Made by a program: the position numbers and the translations under genes. Positions 1-6,885 of a DNA stretch of 19,861 bases are shown here, piece by piece. Source of the DNA: Nitrososphaerales archaeon TH526 (lineage in GTDB: Archaea; Thermoproteota; Nitrososphaeria; Nitrososphaerales; Nitrososphaeraceae). Position 1 is the first letter of the stretch; the number at the start of each line of letters is the position of its first letter. The stretch is from positions 1-19,861 of the forward strand of contig JAATVR010000140.1 in the NCBI GenBank assembly GCA_014523665.1, given 5' to 3'. Below the pieces are notes generated by a model. The model was not told the DNA's origin, ran no database searches, and worked only from the letters and a program-made list of their open reading frames with translations.

Positions 1-243
1 GCTGCCTATATAGATAGGAGGATGCGGTCTTTGGACGGGTCTAGGTTCGCGGGATAGTCCTTTGAATTGATAATATCTGCCACCAAAATTTACTAACTGA
101 GACGTTGATGAATTCTTTCCATCCTCTTCTAATTCCATATCATTATTCTTATTCCAAAGCATATTTATGACCTGTAGAGCCTCGGTAAATCTCTTCCATC
201 TCTCTTCAAACGGGATACCACAAGCAGCATAATCTCCTTTATG
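1..243 (-). pseudogene. C-terminal part of interrupted F420-dependent LLM oxidoreductase (chromosomal flank)
   Basis: Reading the minus strand from 243 down to 1 gives HKGDYAACGIPFEERW, then a stretch ending RPVQRPHPPIYIGS. This lines up with KKDYDVCGIPYEDRW and QPVQKPHPPVYIGS of the complete LLM protein at 18595-19548, with a longer loop between them (about 95-175). Homology stops at the HKGDY codons, exactly at the 17-bp junction repeat. The frame stays open a little further right but without a start codon or any resemblance to the family. The gene continues beyond the left edge. Its missing N-terminal half is at 19704-19861. With no promoter or start of its own it is probably not expressed as a functional enzyme. 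Confidence 0.85.
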
Positions 244-244
244 T
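228..244. repeat. attL: 17-bp direct repeat at left junction
   Basis: CATAATCTCCTTTATGT is repeated identically at 19721-19737. Within it, CATAA and TTATG are inverted arms around a 6-bp spacer TCTCCT, the usual design of a tyrosine-recombinase core. On the minus strand it encodes HKGDY of the interrupted oxidoreductase. Confidence 0.85.
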
Positions 245-247
245 ATA

Positions 248-255
248 CTATAAAA
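248..255 (+). promoter_or_regulatory. Possible TATA box for the integrase
   Basis: CTATAAAA lies just inside attL and about 33 bases upstream of the GTG at 288. The spacing suits an archaeal TATA box with a very short leader. It was found by eye only. Confidence 0.3.
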
Positions 256-266
256 GTTAATATAAT
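255..266 (+). other. Left arm-type motif of the attachment site
   Basis: AGTTAATATAAT starts 19.5 bp from the centre of the 16-bp symmetric core. The inverted counterpart at 19698-19709 matches 11 of 12 bases and lies at exactly the same distance from its core. In the excised circle the two would flank the core symmetrically, as integrase arm-binding sites do. The function is inferred. Confidence 0.55.
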
Positions 267-287
267 TGTAACTTTCAAATAAATCTC

Positions 288-755
288 GTGCGCCACGAAT
301 CGCTAAAGCGGGCAAACGCAATTGCAATTGTAAAAAGTTCGCCTAAAGTTACAGCATTTTCAAACAGTATCTCGAGGAATAGTGTCGCATCTAAGGATAT
401 GTACTTAATAGGATTGGTTTACTTTCAAGACTTCCTATCAAAAAGACTGCCACGTCAATCTGTCGAAAGTATATTGTTACCTATTTTAGAACAGAAAATA
501 GATCTTTACAAACTATTCGACGATTTTGTGGCGTTTCTACTATCATTTAATCTATCAGTTTCCAGTATCAAGTTGTATGTAGCTGCGTTAAGATCTTATT
601 TTGCTTATTACGACATAGATGTTATGCCATCCAAGTTTAAGAGAAAGGTAAAGATGCCAAAAGCGTATAGGGAAGACGAGCAAGCACTAGACGTTCAAGA
701 CATTAGAAATATTCTGCTCGTTTGTAATAACCGTAGATTGAAGGCATATATCTGA
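288..755 (+). CDS. Tyrosine recombinase/integrase, N-terminal fragment
   Basis: A 155-residue product that looks like the N-terminal core-binding (SAM-like) part of an archaeal phage-type integrase. Helical segments around residues 33-115 (SKDMYLIGLVYFQDFL; SSIKLYVAALRSYF) are followed by the linker into the catalytic domain (VQDIRNILLVCNNRRLKAYI). It stops where the first catalytic strand and helix should begin. The Arg...HxxR...Tyr domain of about 180 residues is absent here, in other frames downstream, and next to attR. The GTG at 288 is the only sensible start, 44 bases inside attL. This should be the enzyme that inserted the element, now truncated and presumably inactive. It is not an SSV-style split gene, because no catalytic half lies at the other end. 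Confidence 0.75.
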   Translation: MRHESLKRANAIAIVKSSPKVTAFSNSISRNSVASKDMYLIGLVYFQDFLSKRLPRQSVESILLPILEQKIDLYKLFDDFVAFLLSFNLSVSSIKLYVAALRSYFAYYDIDVMPSKFKRKVKMPKAYREDEQALDVQDIRNILLVCNNRRLKAYI

Positions 756-807
756 TATTCGTGTTATCATCTGATTCCAACTATTAGGGTCTTCTATTTT
801 TATATGA

Positions 808-1458
808 ATGAACATAGCTGAGAAAGCTTCCGTTTTTAAAACCAATACCGCATATATGTATATTTCCGAGGCTAGGGATGCAAAAGATTTTGATTCCCAA
901 GCTGAAGCGTGTCTGTTACTAGGAAATAAAAAAGAAGCTAAAAGAAATCCAAAGGTTATAAAAGTGTTAATCGAAGCATTAAATTCCGAGTACTCATTAA
1001 CAAGAGCAAATTCAGCAAAATCTCTTGGTAAATTAGAAGCTAAAGAGGCATGTGAAAAACTGAAAGAGCATTTAAATGATTCCTTTTTACTGGCAGTAAA
1101 GAATTCAATAATTGCACTAGCAAGATTAAGAGATGAAAACGCAATTCCTGCTCTTATGGAACATGTATCCAATAATAAGCACGCTGCAATCAATCATATA
1201 GCAGCTAAAGCTATAAGTGAAATATGTATTAACAGTCAATCTGAAATATGTAAACGTGCTTTAGAATCTGTTGAAATATTTCGTGATCGGGAATTTCGGG
1301 ATTATGAGAGTCGTAATCGTGATAGTAGAGGAGGAGGATTCGGCACGAGAGAGGACTTCGATAGACACTACGATAGATACTACGACTTCGATAGAGAATA
1401 TAGTGAAGGAGAATTTAAAGTTAAGGGGTACAATTTTAGAGAAGCGTTAGAGAATTAA
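808..1458 (+). CDS. HEAT-repeat protein with Arg/Asp/Tyr-rich tail
   Basis: A 216-residue soluble protein. Residues about 50-150 form HEAT-like helical pairs (NPKVIKVLIEALNSE; SAKSLGKLEAKEACEKL; SIIALARLRDENAIPALMEH; IAAKAISEICI), a fold usually used for protein-protein contacts. Residues about 160-205 are low complexity, rich in Arg, Asp, Tyr, Gly and Phe (RDYESRNRDSRGGGF; DRHYDRYYDFDREY), probably disordered and charge-patterned. The stop codon directly abuts the TTG start of the next gene, so the two are likely co-transcribed and translationally coupled. The HEAT part is confidently recognised; the role is unknown and an adaptor or scaffold is only a guess. Confidence 0.75.
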   Translation: MNIAEKASVFKTNTAYMYISEARDAKDFDSQAEACLLLGNKKEAKRNPKVIKVLIEALNSEYSLTRANSAKSLGKLEAKEACEKLKEHLNDSFLLAVKNSIIALARLRDENAIPALMEHVSNNKHAAINHIAAKAISEICINSQSEICKRALESVEIFRDREFRDYESRNRDSRGGGFGTREDFDRHYDRYYDFDREYSEGEFKVKGYNFREALEN

Positions 1459-2427
1459 TTGCCTCAGGAATTTGAAACAGCAGAGACAGCCCATGACACT
1501 AATAGCAAGAAAAGATGGCCTAAGACAGTAGGCATCGTTTTCGTGGAAGAACTAAATAGAGATGACGAATTTAAATTGCATCTCAATTTTGATCAGATAG
1601 CTTGTTCTCACTTCCTACTTCAAATGAATTCTGTTCAGAGGATATTCGACTTTAGAATAATCGTGCATGCACAAGGATTTCCTGCTTTCAAAATTCCTAC
1701 TATAGATCATGACATTGACCTTTTTGTGTGGTTGGATGAGGAGATTTCCAAGTTTGAAGCTAGCAAGGAGGGTATGAACTATCAAATAGATTACTGGATT
1801 GGCATTACTTCTGAAGATCTGGGACGCAATAGATTCGTTCAAGGAATGGGAAAATTTGAAGGAATATCTGGGAAACCATTATGGCTTATTACGTCATCAG
1901 ATTGGCAAGAGGTACACTCACCTCCGTCATTATTTGAATATCTTGCGATAACAACTTTTATGTGTAGTCTGTCATCGCTTAGCCAAGAGTTTAATTGCTC
2001 TTTATACTTCCATTTGCCGTACATGAGCAAAGGCTGTATCTTTGATTTTACTAAGATAAAAGAACATAGAAGAATAATTGTCTCTAATCCTAATCTTTGT
2101 GTCATTTGTGAAGATCGATTGGTTTCATTACAGAAACTAATTAAAGATGGGACAAACACCGAAAGAGATATAGTTTCTGAAGTAAAGTGCTTTCTCAAGA
2201 GAGAATGGATGGGTAATAGCAATAAAGTAAATTCTCCTATTTATAATTTGAAGAAAAATTATGGATATGATGTTGATCGTAATAGCGGTTTTTACAAAAA
2301 GCCATGGGAGAAGTTTCGAGACAGTATCAAAGATAAAAGTGCAGAGTGGATAGTTGGAGGCATATTCACTCTGATATTCGGTCTGATTGCAGCGTTTGTT
2401 ACAGGGATACTACATCTAAATCCATGA
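1459..2427 (+). CDS. Hypothetical protein with C-terminal membrane anchor
   Basis: A 322-residue protein with no family I can name. The first ~210 residues look globular (VGIVFVEELN; DIDLFVWLDEEI; GKPLWLITSSDWQEV; PPSLFEYLAIT) and end in a Cys-containing stretch, GCIFDFTKIKEHRR, followed by LCVICEDRL with a CxxC pair, which could bind metal. After a basic linker (about 255-295), residues about 297-320 form one hydrophobic segment (WIVGGIFTLIFGLIAAFV), leaving a very short tail. That is the layout of a tail-anchored protein facing the cytoplasm. The start is a TTG immediately after the stop of the HEAT gene. No in-frame ATG occurs before residue 56, so coupling to the upstream gene is likely. 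Confidence 0.65.
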   Translation: MPQEFETAETAHDTNSKKRWPKTVGIVFVEELNRDDEFKLHLNFDQIACSHFLLQMNSVQRIFDFRIIVHAQGFPAFKIPTIDHDIDLFVWLDEEISKFEASKEGMNYQIDYWIGITSEDLGRNRFVQGMGKFEGISGKPLWLITSSDWQEVHSPPSLFEYLAITTFMCSLSSLSQEFNCSLYFHLPYMSKGCIFDFTKIKEHRRIIVSNPNLCVICEDRLVSLQKLIKDGTNTERDIVSEVKCFLKREWMGNSNKVNSPIYNLKKNYGYDVDRNSGFYKKPWEKFRDSIKDKSAEWIVGGIFTLIFGLIAAFVTGILHLNP

Positions 2428-2524
2428 TTGATCTATTTGTGTTGTCTGCCAATTTCAATAAATTTAATAATGGCCCTCCAATTATCCTATCTGTCATATC
2501 CCCTAAATACGTATGAGATTTTTT

Positions 2525-2932
2525 TCAAATCATAGCTGATTTCTCGAGATGACCAATAGCATCTGTGTTAATGGATTCTTTATAGTTTGATTGCAATATA
2601 TTTATCAGTACTAATGTAAATAAATACAATAACTGCAATATCGATTGTCTAAACCAGTACCACACAACAGAATACAAATAAAAGAAAGAAGAGAGGATGT
2701 TCTGGTACAAGCGACCTTTTCCTTTCCTTGGTGGAACGAGAAAGGGGCTTATTGCTTTCTCTGCAGGCTCATCATAAAGTTCTGGATGTATATAATGGCC
2801 TCGTTCCGTCTCAGGCTTATCTTCCTCAACCTGAATCGGGTGAGCATTTGCATAGGGATCCTTACGTATACCAGACTGTATTACCTCAACATTATCAAAA
2901 TATTGAAGATTGTTTTTGCTTGTTTTATGCAT
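2525..2932 (-). CDS. Small hypothetical protein, possibly disrupted at its C-terminus
   Basis: The first ~60 residues (DPYANAHPIQVEEDKPETER; HPELYDEPAEKAIS) have the polar, proline-rich look of a real small archaeal protein. The last ~70 residues change character to an aromatic, hydrophobic stretch (FFYLYSVVWYWF; LLYLFTLVLINIL). This may be a membrane segment, or translation running on after a frameshift near residue 65-75. It is convergent with the tail-anchored gene at 1459-2427. An overlapping plus-strand frame (2645-3001) was judged the shadow because it lacks comparable composition. I do not recognise a function. Confidence 0.45.
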   Translation of the reverse strand: MHKTSKNNLQYFDNVEVIQSGIRKDPYANAHPIQVEEDKPETERGHYIHPELYDEPAEKAISPFLVPPRKGKGRLYQNILSSFFYLYSVVWYWFRQSILQLLYLFTLVLINILQSNYKESINTDAIGHLEKSAMI

Positions 2933-3057
2933 AATTCAGACATTCAGCAAATCAGATTTATGGCTCTAGCACAATTGATGGGAGGTGATGAGGCTTCTTA
3001 ACAGAGCCTCTAGAAGTTAGAAAATACTTATTAATAGTTCAGAAAGCTCTATAGAGG

Positions 3058-4089
3058 ATGGCTAATTCTGACATTACAACCGCCGTCATCTCTGCTATTT
3101 TCTCCTCTTCTATTATTGGAGGAGTCATTACATATGTTCTAAATAAAAGAATTGAAAAATACAAAAAAATGGGTGAAATTGAATTGAAACATTTGGAAGA
3201 TGATCTAGCAAATAAAACAGCGGAACGAGATGCTCGTAGGGATTATGAATATGAAGCCAAAAAACGTCTTTACCATGAAATAGAACCTTATTTGTTTCTG
3301 TTCTTAGAACTCTCTGGAAGTGCACTTAGTCGTATTTATCGCTTAGCCTCTGTTGCAAAAGAAGGAAAATTATATCCAAATACGGGATGGCTTTCTGGTC
3401 CTGGGTATTTCATTAATTCAACGATATACAGATTGATAGCACCATTAGCAGCATTTAAGCTGATTCAGCGGCGACTAACTATAGTTGATCTTGAATTGGA
3501 ACCAAGAATTAATATCCAATATTCCCTTGGCAAATGTCTTTATTCTACAATTTCAGACGACTTTGATTTAGCTCAATCACAACCGATTATTGTTGGATAT
3601 AAACCATATGAAAACTATATAGGCACTCAAGAAGAAATACATTTCCATCAGGGTATATACACAGGGTTAATTGATAGCATAACCGAATTACTTACTGTCG
3701 ATGAACCGAAGGGAGGACTTCGTGTTTTGACTTTCGGTGAATTTGAGTCAAAGTATATGAAAGCAAAAGTTCCAGAGTCATTACAAAAATTTTATACACT
3801 TTTCTTGAACTTTCATCCAAAGACTAGGCCCGTATTATGGCGAATATTGGTAGCACAAGCACACATCTATATGGCCTTAAAAGAGATTCAACAAATGAAA
3901 TTCAATGATTTTGGTTCAAATCTTAGACCGCTGAAGGTTCTCTATGAAACAAAAAGTCCGGAATTTGACTGGCACAAACATAAAGAAGAGACAAGTATTG
4001 ATAGCAATCCTTTGGAGGGTGTAGAAAATTATTTTCGACAACATTGGAGTAACTTAATAGACATTCAGGGAAAGTCCAGCCAGACTTGA
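3058..4089 (+). CDS. Membrane-anchored protein with coiled coil and unknown cytoplasmic domain
   Basis: A 343-residue protein. Residues about 9-27 form one hydrophobic segment (AVISAIFSSSIIGGVITYVL), giving a signal-anchor topology. Residues about 28-75 are strongly charged and heptad-like (IELKHLEDDLANKTAERD), probably a coiled coil. The rest is a mainly helical domain with distinctive stretches such as LYHEIEPYLFLFLELSGSA, YFINSTIYRLIAPLAAFKLI, DLELEPRINIQYSL and VLTFGEFESKYM. I have the impression of similar uncharacterised proteins in actinobacteria, which would suggest a horizontally exchanged family, but cannot check it. The ATG at 3058 has GAGG immediately before it. It is a single-gene unit beside the receptor-like system. 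Confidence 0.65.
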   Translation: MANSDITTAVISAIFSSSIIGGVITYVLNKRIEKYKKMGEIELKHLEDDLANKTAERDARRDYEYEAKKRLYHEIEPYLFLFLELSGSALSRIYRLASVAKEGKLYPNTGWLSGPGYFINSTIYRLIAPLAAFKLIQRRLTIVDLELEPRINIQYSLGKCLYSTISDDFDLAQSQPIIVGYKPYENYIGTQEEIHFHQGIYTGLIDSITELLTVDEPKGGLRVLTFGEFESKYMKAKVPESLQKFYTLFLNFHPKTRPVLWRILVAQAHIYMALKEIQQMKFNDFGSNLRPLKVLYETKSPEFDWHKHKEETSIDSNPLEGVENYFRQHWSNLIDIQGKSSQT

Positions 4090-4109
4090 TTTCTAAACTT
4101 ACAATACTA

Positions 4110-4199
4110 TATTCTATGCACCTTAACTATGATCCACCTCCAAACATCCTTGAATATTCTATGCACCTTAACTATGATCCACCTCCAAACATCCTTGAA
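4110..4199. repeat. Two exact tandem copies of a 45-bp unit
   Basis: Copies at 4110-4154 and 4155-4199 are identical. The unit is a multiple of three, so the short plus-strand frame across it (TTG at 4086 to 4289) repeats YSMHLNYDPPPNILE. That frame has no other sign of being a gene. The repeat lies directly after the stop of the preceding gene. Confidence 0.85.
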
Positions 4200-4457
4200 T
4201 GCACCAGCTGTTTATCTATGCACTATAACAATGGATTGGACAAGGAAGCAATATCAGTGACATATTTGATGCGTTTAGACTGGCTTTGAAGTTTATAGCT
4301 TTGAAGACAGTACCAGTGGGTATGAATGAAAATAATCTCTGCAGTATACTGATTTTACTATTCAAGACAAAAACAAGAATATGCCACCTCTCTACCAATA
4401 TTCCAGGCGATAACTATAATTCATGTAAAGAACAATAATCAGCAGATGAAGAATGAA
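4200..4457. other. Intergenic stretch between convergent genes
   Basis: I see no convincing gene, RNA or clear terminator here. The short frames that cross it (for example 4216-4398 minus) have random composition. Confidence 0.5.
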
Positions 4458-4946
4458 TCATATCTCTTTCTGAACGGCTTCAACCAAATGTTCTGTTGCT
4501 TCACCAATTAGCTTACTAAACGGCGCGAGAGGAGTAAATGCTGCCACTGTTTCCGCCGTCTTTGGAAGTACCTTCAATACATACTTCGCAACGTTGATAA
4601 ATTTTGATTTCAAATCTGACTGCTTTATAAAGCCTATGTGCTGATCAGGTTTGATACCTTCTGCTTCCTTTACAAATTCATTTATATTTTCTTGGATTGG
4701 TTTTACTCTCTCGGGTGGTACATTGTTAGCTTTAAGTTGCCGGTTGACAGATTCAATAAAGGATTTGAGACTATTTGCATATTCATTTGAAACATTTTCT
4801 AGCTGCTGATTACTGATACTGACTGCTCCAGAAATGTCAATGCTCTTTCCAATTATATTTCCAGATCCAGATATACCAACACCTATAACATCACCTCCCA
4901 CATTTCCGATATGTGTTTCATCTCTTTTATTGCTACTATTGTCCAT
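4458..4946 (-). CDS. Small helical protein with N-terminal glycine-rich signalling-type motif (putative effector partner)
   Basis: A 162-residue product from the ATG at 4946. Residues 14-32 are GNVGGDVIGVGISGSGNII, matching 17 of 19 positions in the N-terminus of the divergent NTPase gene at 5482. The rest is predicted helical and amphipathic (NEYANSLKSFIESVNRQL; PIQENINEFVKEAEGI; LKVLPKTAETVAAFTPLAPF; EATEHLVEAVQKEI). A longer frame starts at a GTG at 5000 and would add 18 residues including FFISSALLILVHG. A TATA-like TCTAAAAAT about 30 bases upstream of 5000 supports it, but I prefer 4946 because it places the motif at the same distance from the start as in the partner. Sharing a short motif with an NTPase suggests an effector recruited by motif-motif contact; this is inference. 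Confidence 0.65.
   Translation of the reverse strand: MDNSSNKRDETHIGNVGGDVIGVGISGSGNIIGKSIDISGAVSISNQQLENVSNEYANSLKSFIESVNRQLKANNVPPERVKPIQENINEFVKEAEGIKPDQHIGFIKQSDLKSKFINVAKYVLKVLPKTAETVAAFTPLAPFSKLIGEATEHLVEAVQKEI
4851..4907 (-). other. Shared glycine-rich motif, copy 1
   Basis: This encodes GNVGGDVIGVGISGSGNII. The DNA is closely similar to 5518-5574 on the opposite strand, making a 57-bp imperfect inverted repeat across the divergent pair. Confidence 0.8.
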
Positions 4947-5481
4947 CAATCCATGTACCAAGATCAATAAAGCCGAACTAATAAAAAAACCATGCCGCAC
5001 AGTATCAATATTATGAGGGTTATTCAGATTTTTAGAATTTGGCTACTGCTTAATGTGATCTGGATCTGTACTTGAAATTGCAAACAAAAATTTAGAGCGG
5101 GTGCTATGATCTGAACTAGCTAGTAATAGATCTGACTATCAAAAATAATATCGTAATTATATCGCAAATTAGGATGATTTCTTCCAGAGTTAATGCCTAC
5201 TCTTGCCCGCTTCATTATATCCTATTCATTGTCGAAACTGTTCTGCGTTTAGTATTACTTCCTGTACTCCGCATACTAAGGGCACACGTCGAATATGTAG
5301 ACGGTCAGATGTAACTAGGCTCATCAATAAGGGAATATGCACGATCAATGTTATCCAGATTTTCCAAAATTCACAAAATTCACAAAATTACTACATTGGT
5401 ATATAATACTTATAGATTTTCCATGATTCATATCAACAGTTATAAGCTTCTAACGGAATATGTATTAAGTTTTGACCAAAA
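4947..5481. promoter_or_regulatory. Divergent promoter region of the motif-sharing gene pair
   Basis: About 480-535 bases separate the two divergent starts. The region is AT-rich. A TATA-like TATATAAT lies at 5400-5407, about 75 bases before the TTG at 5482, and a TATA-like sequence around 5029-5037 faces the minus-strand gene. Three tandem copies of a 9-base unit AAAATTCAC (last copy imperfect) occupy 5366-5392. The short frame 5203-5406 does not look coding. Confidence 0.4.
5366..5392. repeat. Three tandem 9-bp units (AAAATTCAC), last imperfect
   Basis: Units start at 5366, 5375 and 5384. They sit just upstream of the TATA-like site at 5400, a position suited to an operator, although plain slippage is as likely. 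Confidence 0.5.
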
Positions 5482-6885
5482 TTGGAAAGTGAAAAAGGCT
5501 CCGGCGGAATTCGCTTAGGGAATGTTGGGGGTGATGTTACAGGTGTTGGTGTTTCTGGATCTGGAAATATAATCGCAGCAAAGAACTCCAGAGTAACTGT
5601 CATCCAACAAGTTAAAGACGAAGAGAAACTACCGACTACGATAATAGTAGTTAATCATGCTGATCATAATGATACTTTTGAAAAATTAGCTAATGCTCTT
5701 GATGTCAGAATGTATGAAGAAAATCGAGAATTAATTCCGTTTATTCTTCCAGAAGGATATAATCGTTGGAAGGAAAGGAATAAATTGTTTTTCTATGGCG
5801 TAAATGGATGCGGAAAATCAAGAAGCATATTTGAGATTATCAAATTTAGGATAGACGAGTTTCAAAGAATATACATACTTAATTCAAAGAGTACAACAAA
5901 GAGGGATGATGTAACCATATCTCAGTTGGTTCAAAATGTGAAAGATCAGGATGCTATAATATGGGACAATTTTCCTGATCCGTTATATGGAAGAGAGAGC
6001 GCGCTTCAGGCACTTGAAAAGTTTGGTTCAACACATGTAAAGAATATTTTCTTTGCACTTCAGCTGGACTTATTGGAATCGTATATGACGCTCGTTCTGA
6101 AAATCGAATATTTGAGTCAAATCAAAATATTCTACGAGAAGGCGTCAATCAAAAATATGATCATATCATATGCAAATAACATATCTAGGTTCAGGCAAGC
6201 TCAATGGTTTGTAGAGAAGTACGCAGATAGAATATCACAAATTCTTTGGAAAAGAGAGCCCACCCCCTTGGCAATACGTCTATACTTTGAGGAATTGGTT
6301 AAAAGTAGAGATAAAAACCCTTTTGATCTAGCTCGAGATTTTGAACTTTTGAACCCTACTAATTACTACAAAAGACAATTCGAGTATTTAGTACGATCAC
6401 GAGAAGACGAAGCCGATTTCCTTTGTACAGTAAAGTTAAGTTATGAATTTGAATTAGACAGAGAACAGGATGTTCTAGAAAAATTACAAAAAAAAATTTT
6501 CAACAGCAATGCTCCTAATAATCCATTGAAAGACGTGAATTCATGGATCTATCTGTTACCAGGAACAAAGTATCTATCCATGTCTGATGTGGCTAGAAAT
6601 GCTATAGAGTATAATCCTGATCGACTACGAAAAACAATGGAATATTTGTCTAAACATGTCTTTGAAATTGTTTCTGACAACAAGAACTCCGTTTTGGCAG
6701 TTGGACGATTTTTTGGTAAAAATATTCAGTTCACAAAATTTAATGAATCTTATCCATTCATTTCCGATGAGACCCATCACTCTTTGAAATATAGAATCGA
6801 TTTTGAGCATGGTCTAGTTGAGGGTATTGGAAAAAACTTCGCATCTATGGATAATGACATTCAAGCAAAGATATTGATTCGATAG
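5482..6885 (+). CDS. STAND/NLR-like P-loop NTPase, N-terminal part of a frameshifted receptor gene
   Basis: A 467-residue reading frame. Residues 13-31 carry the glycine-rich motif GNVGGDVTGVGVSGSGNII. Residues 106-113 are a Walker A loop, GVNGCGKS, and residues 158-162 (AIIWD) a Walker B strand ending in Asp162. NIFFALQL (188-195) sits where a sensor strand would be. The following ~200 residues are helical, and residues 345-400 (PGTKYLSMSDVARNAIEYNP) may be the winged-helix part of a STAND module. The end (residues ~445-464, GLVEGIGKNFASMDNDIQAK) already matches the repeat that fills the next frame. The frame stops at TAG 6885 and continues in the -1 frame, so 5482-10547 was one gene of about 1,690 codons. 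TTG 5482 is the only start that retains the motif, since a stop lies in frame at 5473. Confidence 0.7.
   Translation: MESEKGSGGIRLGNVGGDVTGVGVSGSGNIIAAKNSRVTVIQQVKDEEKLPTTIIVVNHADHNDTFEKLANALDVRMYEENRELIPFILPEGYNRWKERNKLFFYGVNGCGKSRSIFEIIKFRIDEFQRIYILNSKSTTKRDDVTISQLVQNVKDQDAIIWDNFPDPLYGRESALQALEKFGSTHVKNIFFALQLDLLESYMTLVLKIEYLSQIKIFYEKASIKNMIISYANNISRFRQAQWFVEKYADRISQILWKREPTPLAIRLYFEELVKSRDKNPFDLARDFELLNPTNYYKRQFEYLVRSREDEADFLCTVKLSYEFELDREQDVLEKLQKKIFNSNAPNNPLKDVNSWIYLLPGTKYLSMSDVARNAIEYNPDRLRKTMEYLSKHVFEIVSDNKNSVLAVGRFFGKNIQFTKFNESYPFISDETHHSLKYRIDFEHGLVEGIGKNFASMDNDIQAKILIR
5518..5574 (+). other. Shared glycine-rich motif, copy 2
   Basis: This encodes GNVGGDVTGVGVSGSGNII, followed by AAKNSRVTVIQQV, which has a beta-strand-like character. 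It pairs with 4851-4907. Confidence 0.8.

Noticed and set aside
228..755. SSV-type integration in which the integrase itself is split between the two ends
   Set aside because: The integrase lacks its catalytic half, but no such half lies next to attR, and the attachment core is outside the integrase frame.
687..1193. Minus-strand frame of 168 codons
   Set aside because: It is the shadow of the HEAT-repeat gene on the other strand.
2645..3001. Plus-strand frames at 2645-3001 and 2728-2934
   Set aside because: They overlap the minus-strand frame 2525-2932, whose N-terminal sequence is more protein-like. The plus frames have random composition.
5203..5406. Plus-strand frame of 67 codons in the divergent promoter region
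   Set aside because: Low-complexity ending produced by the AAAATTCAC repeats, with no protein-like features.
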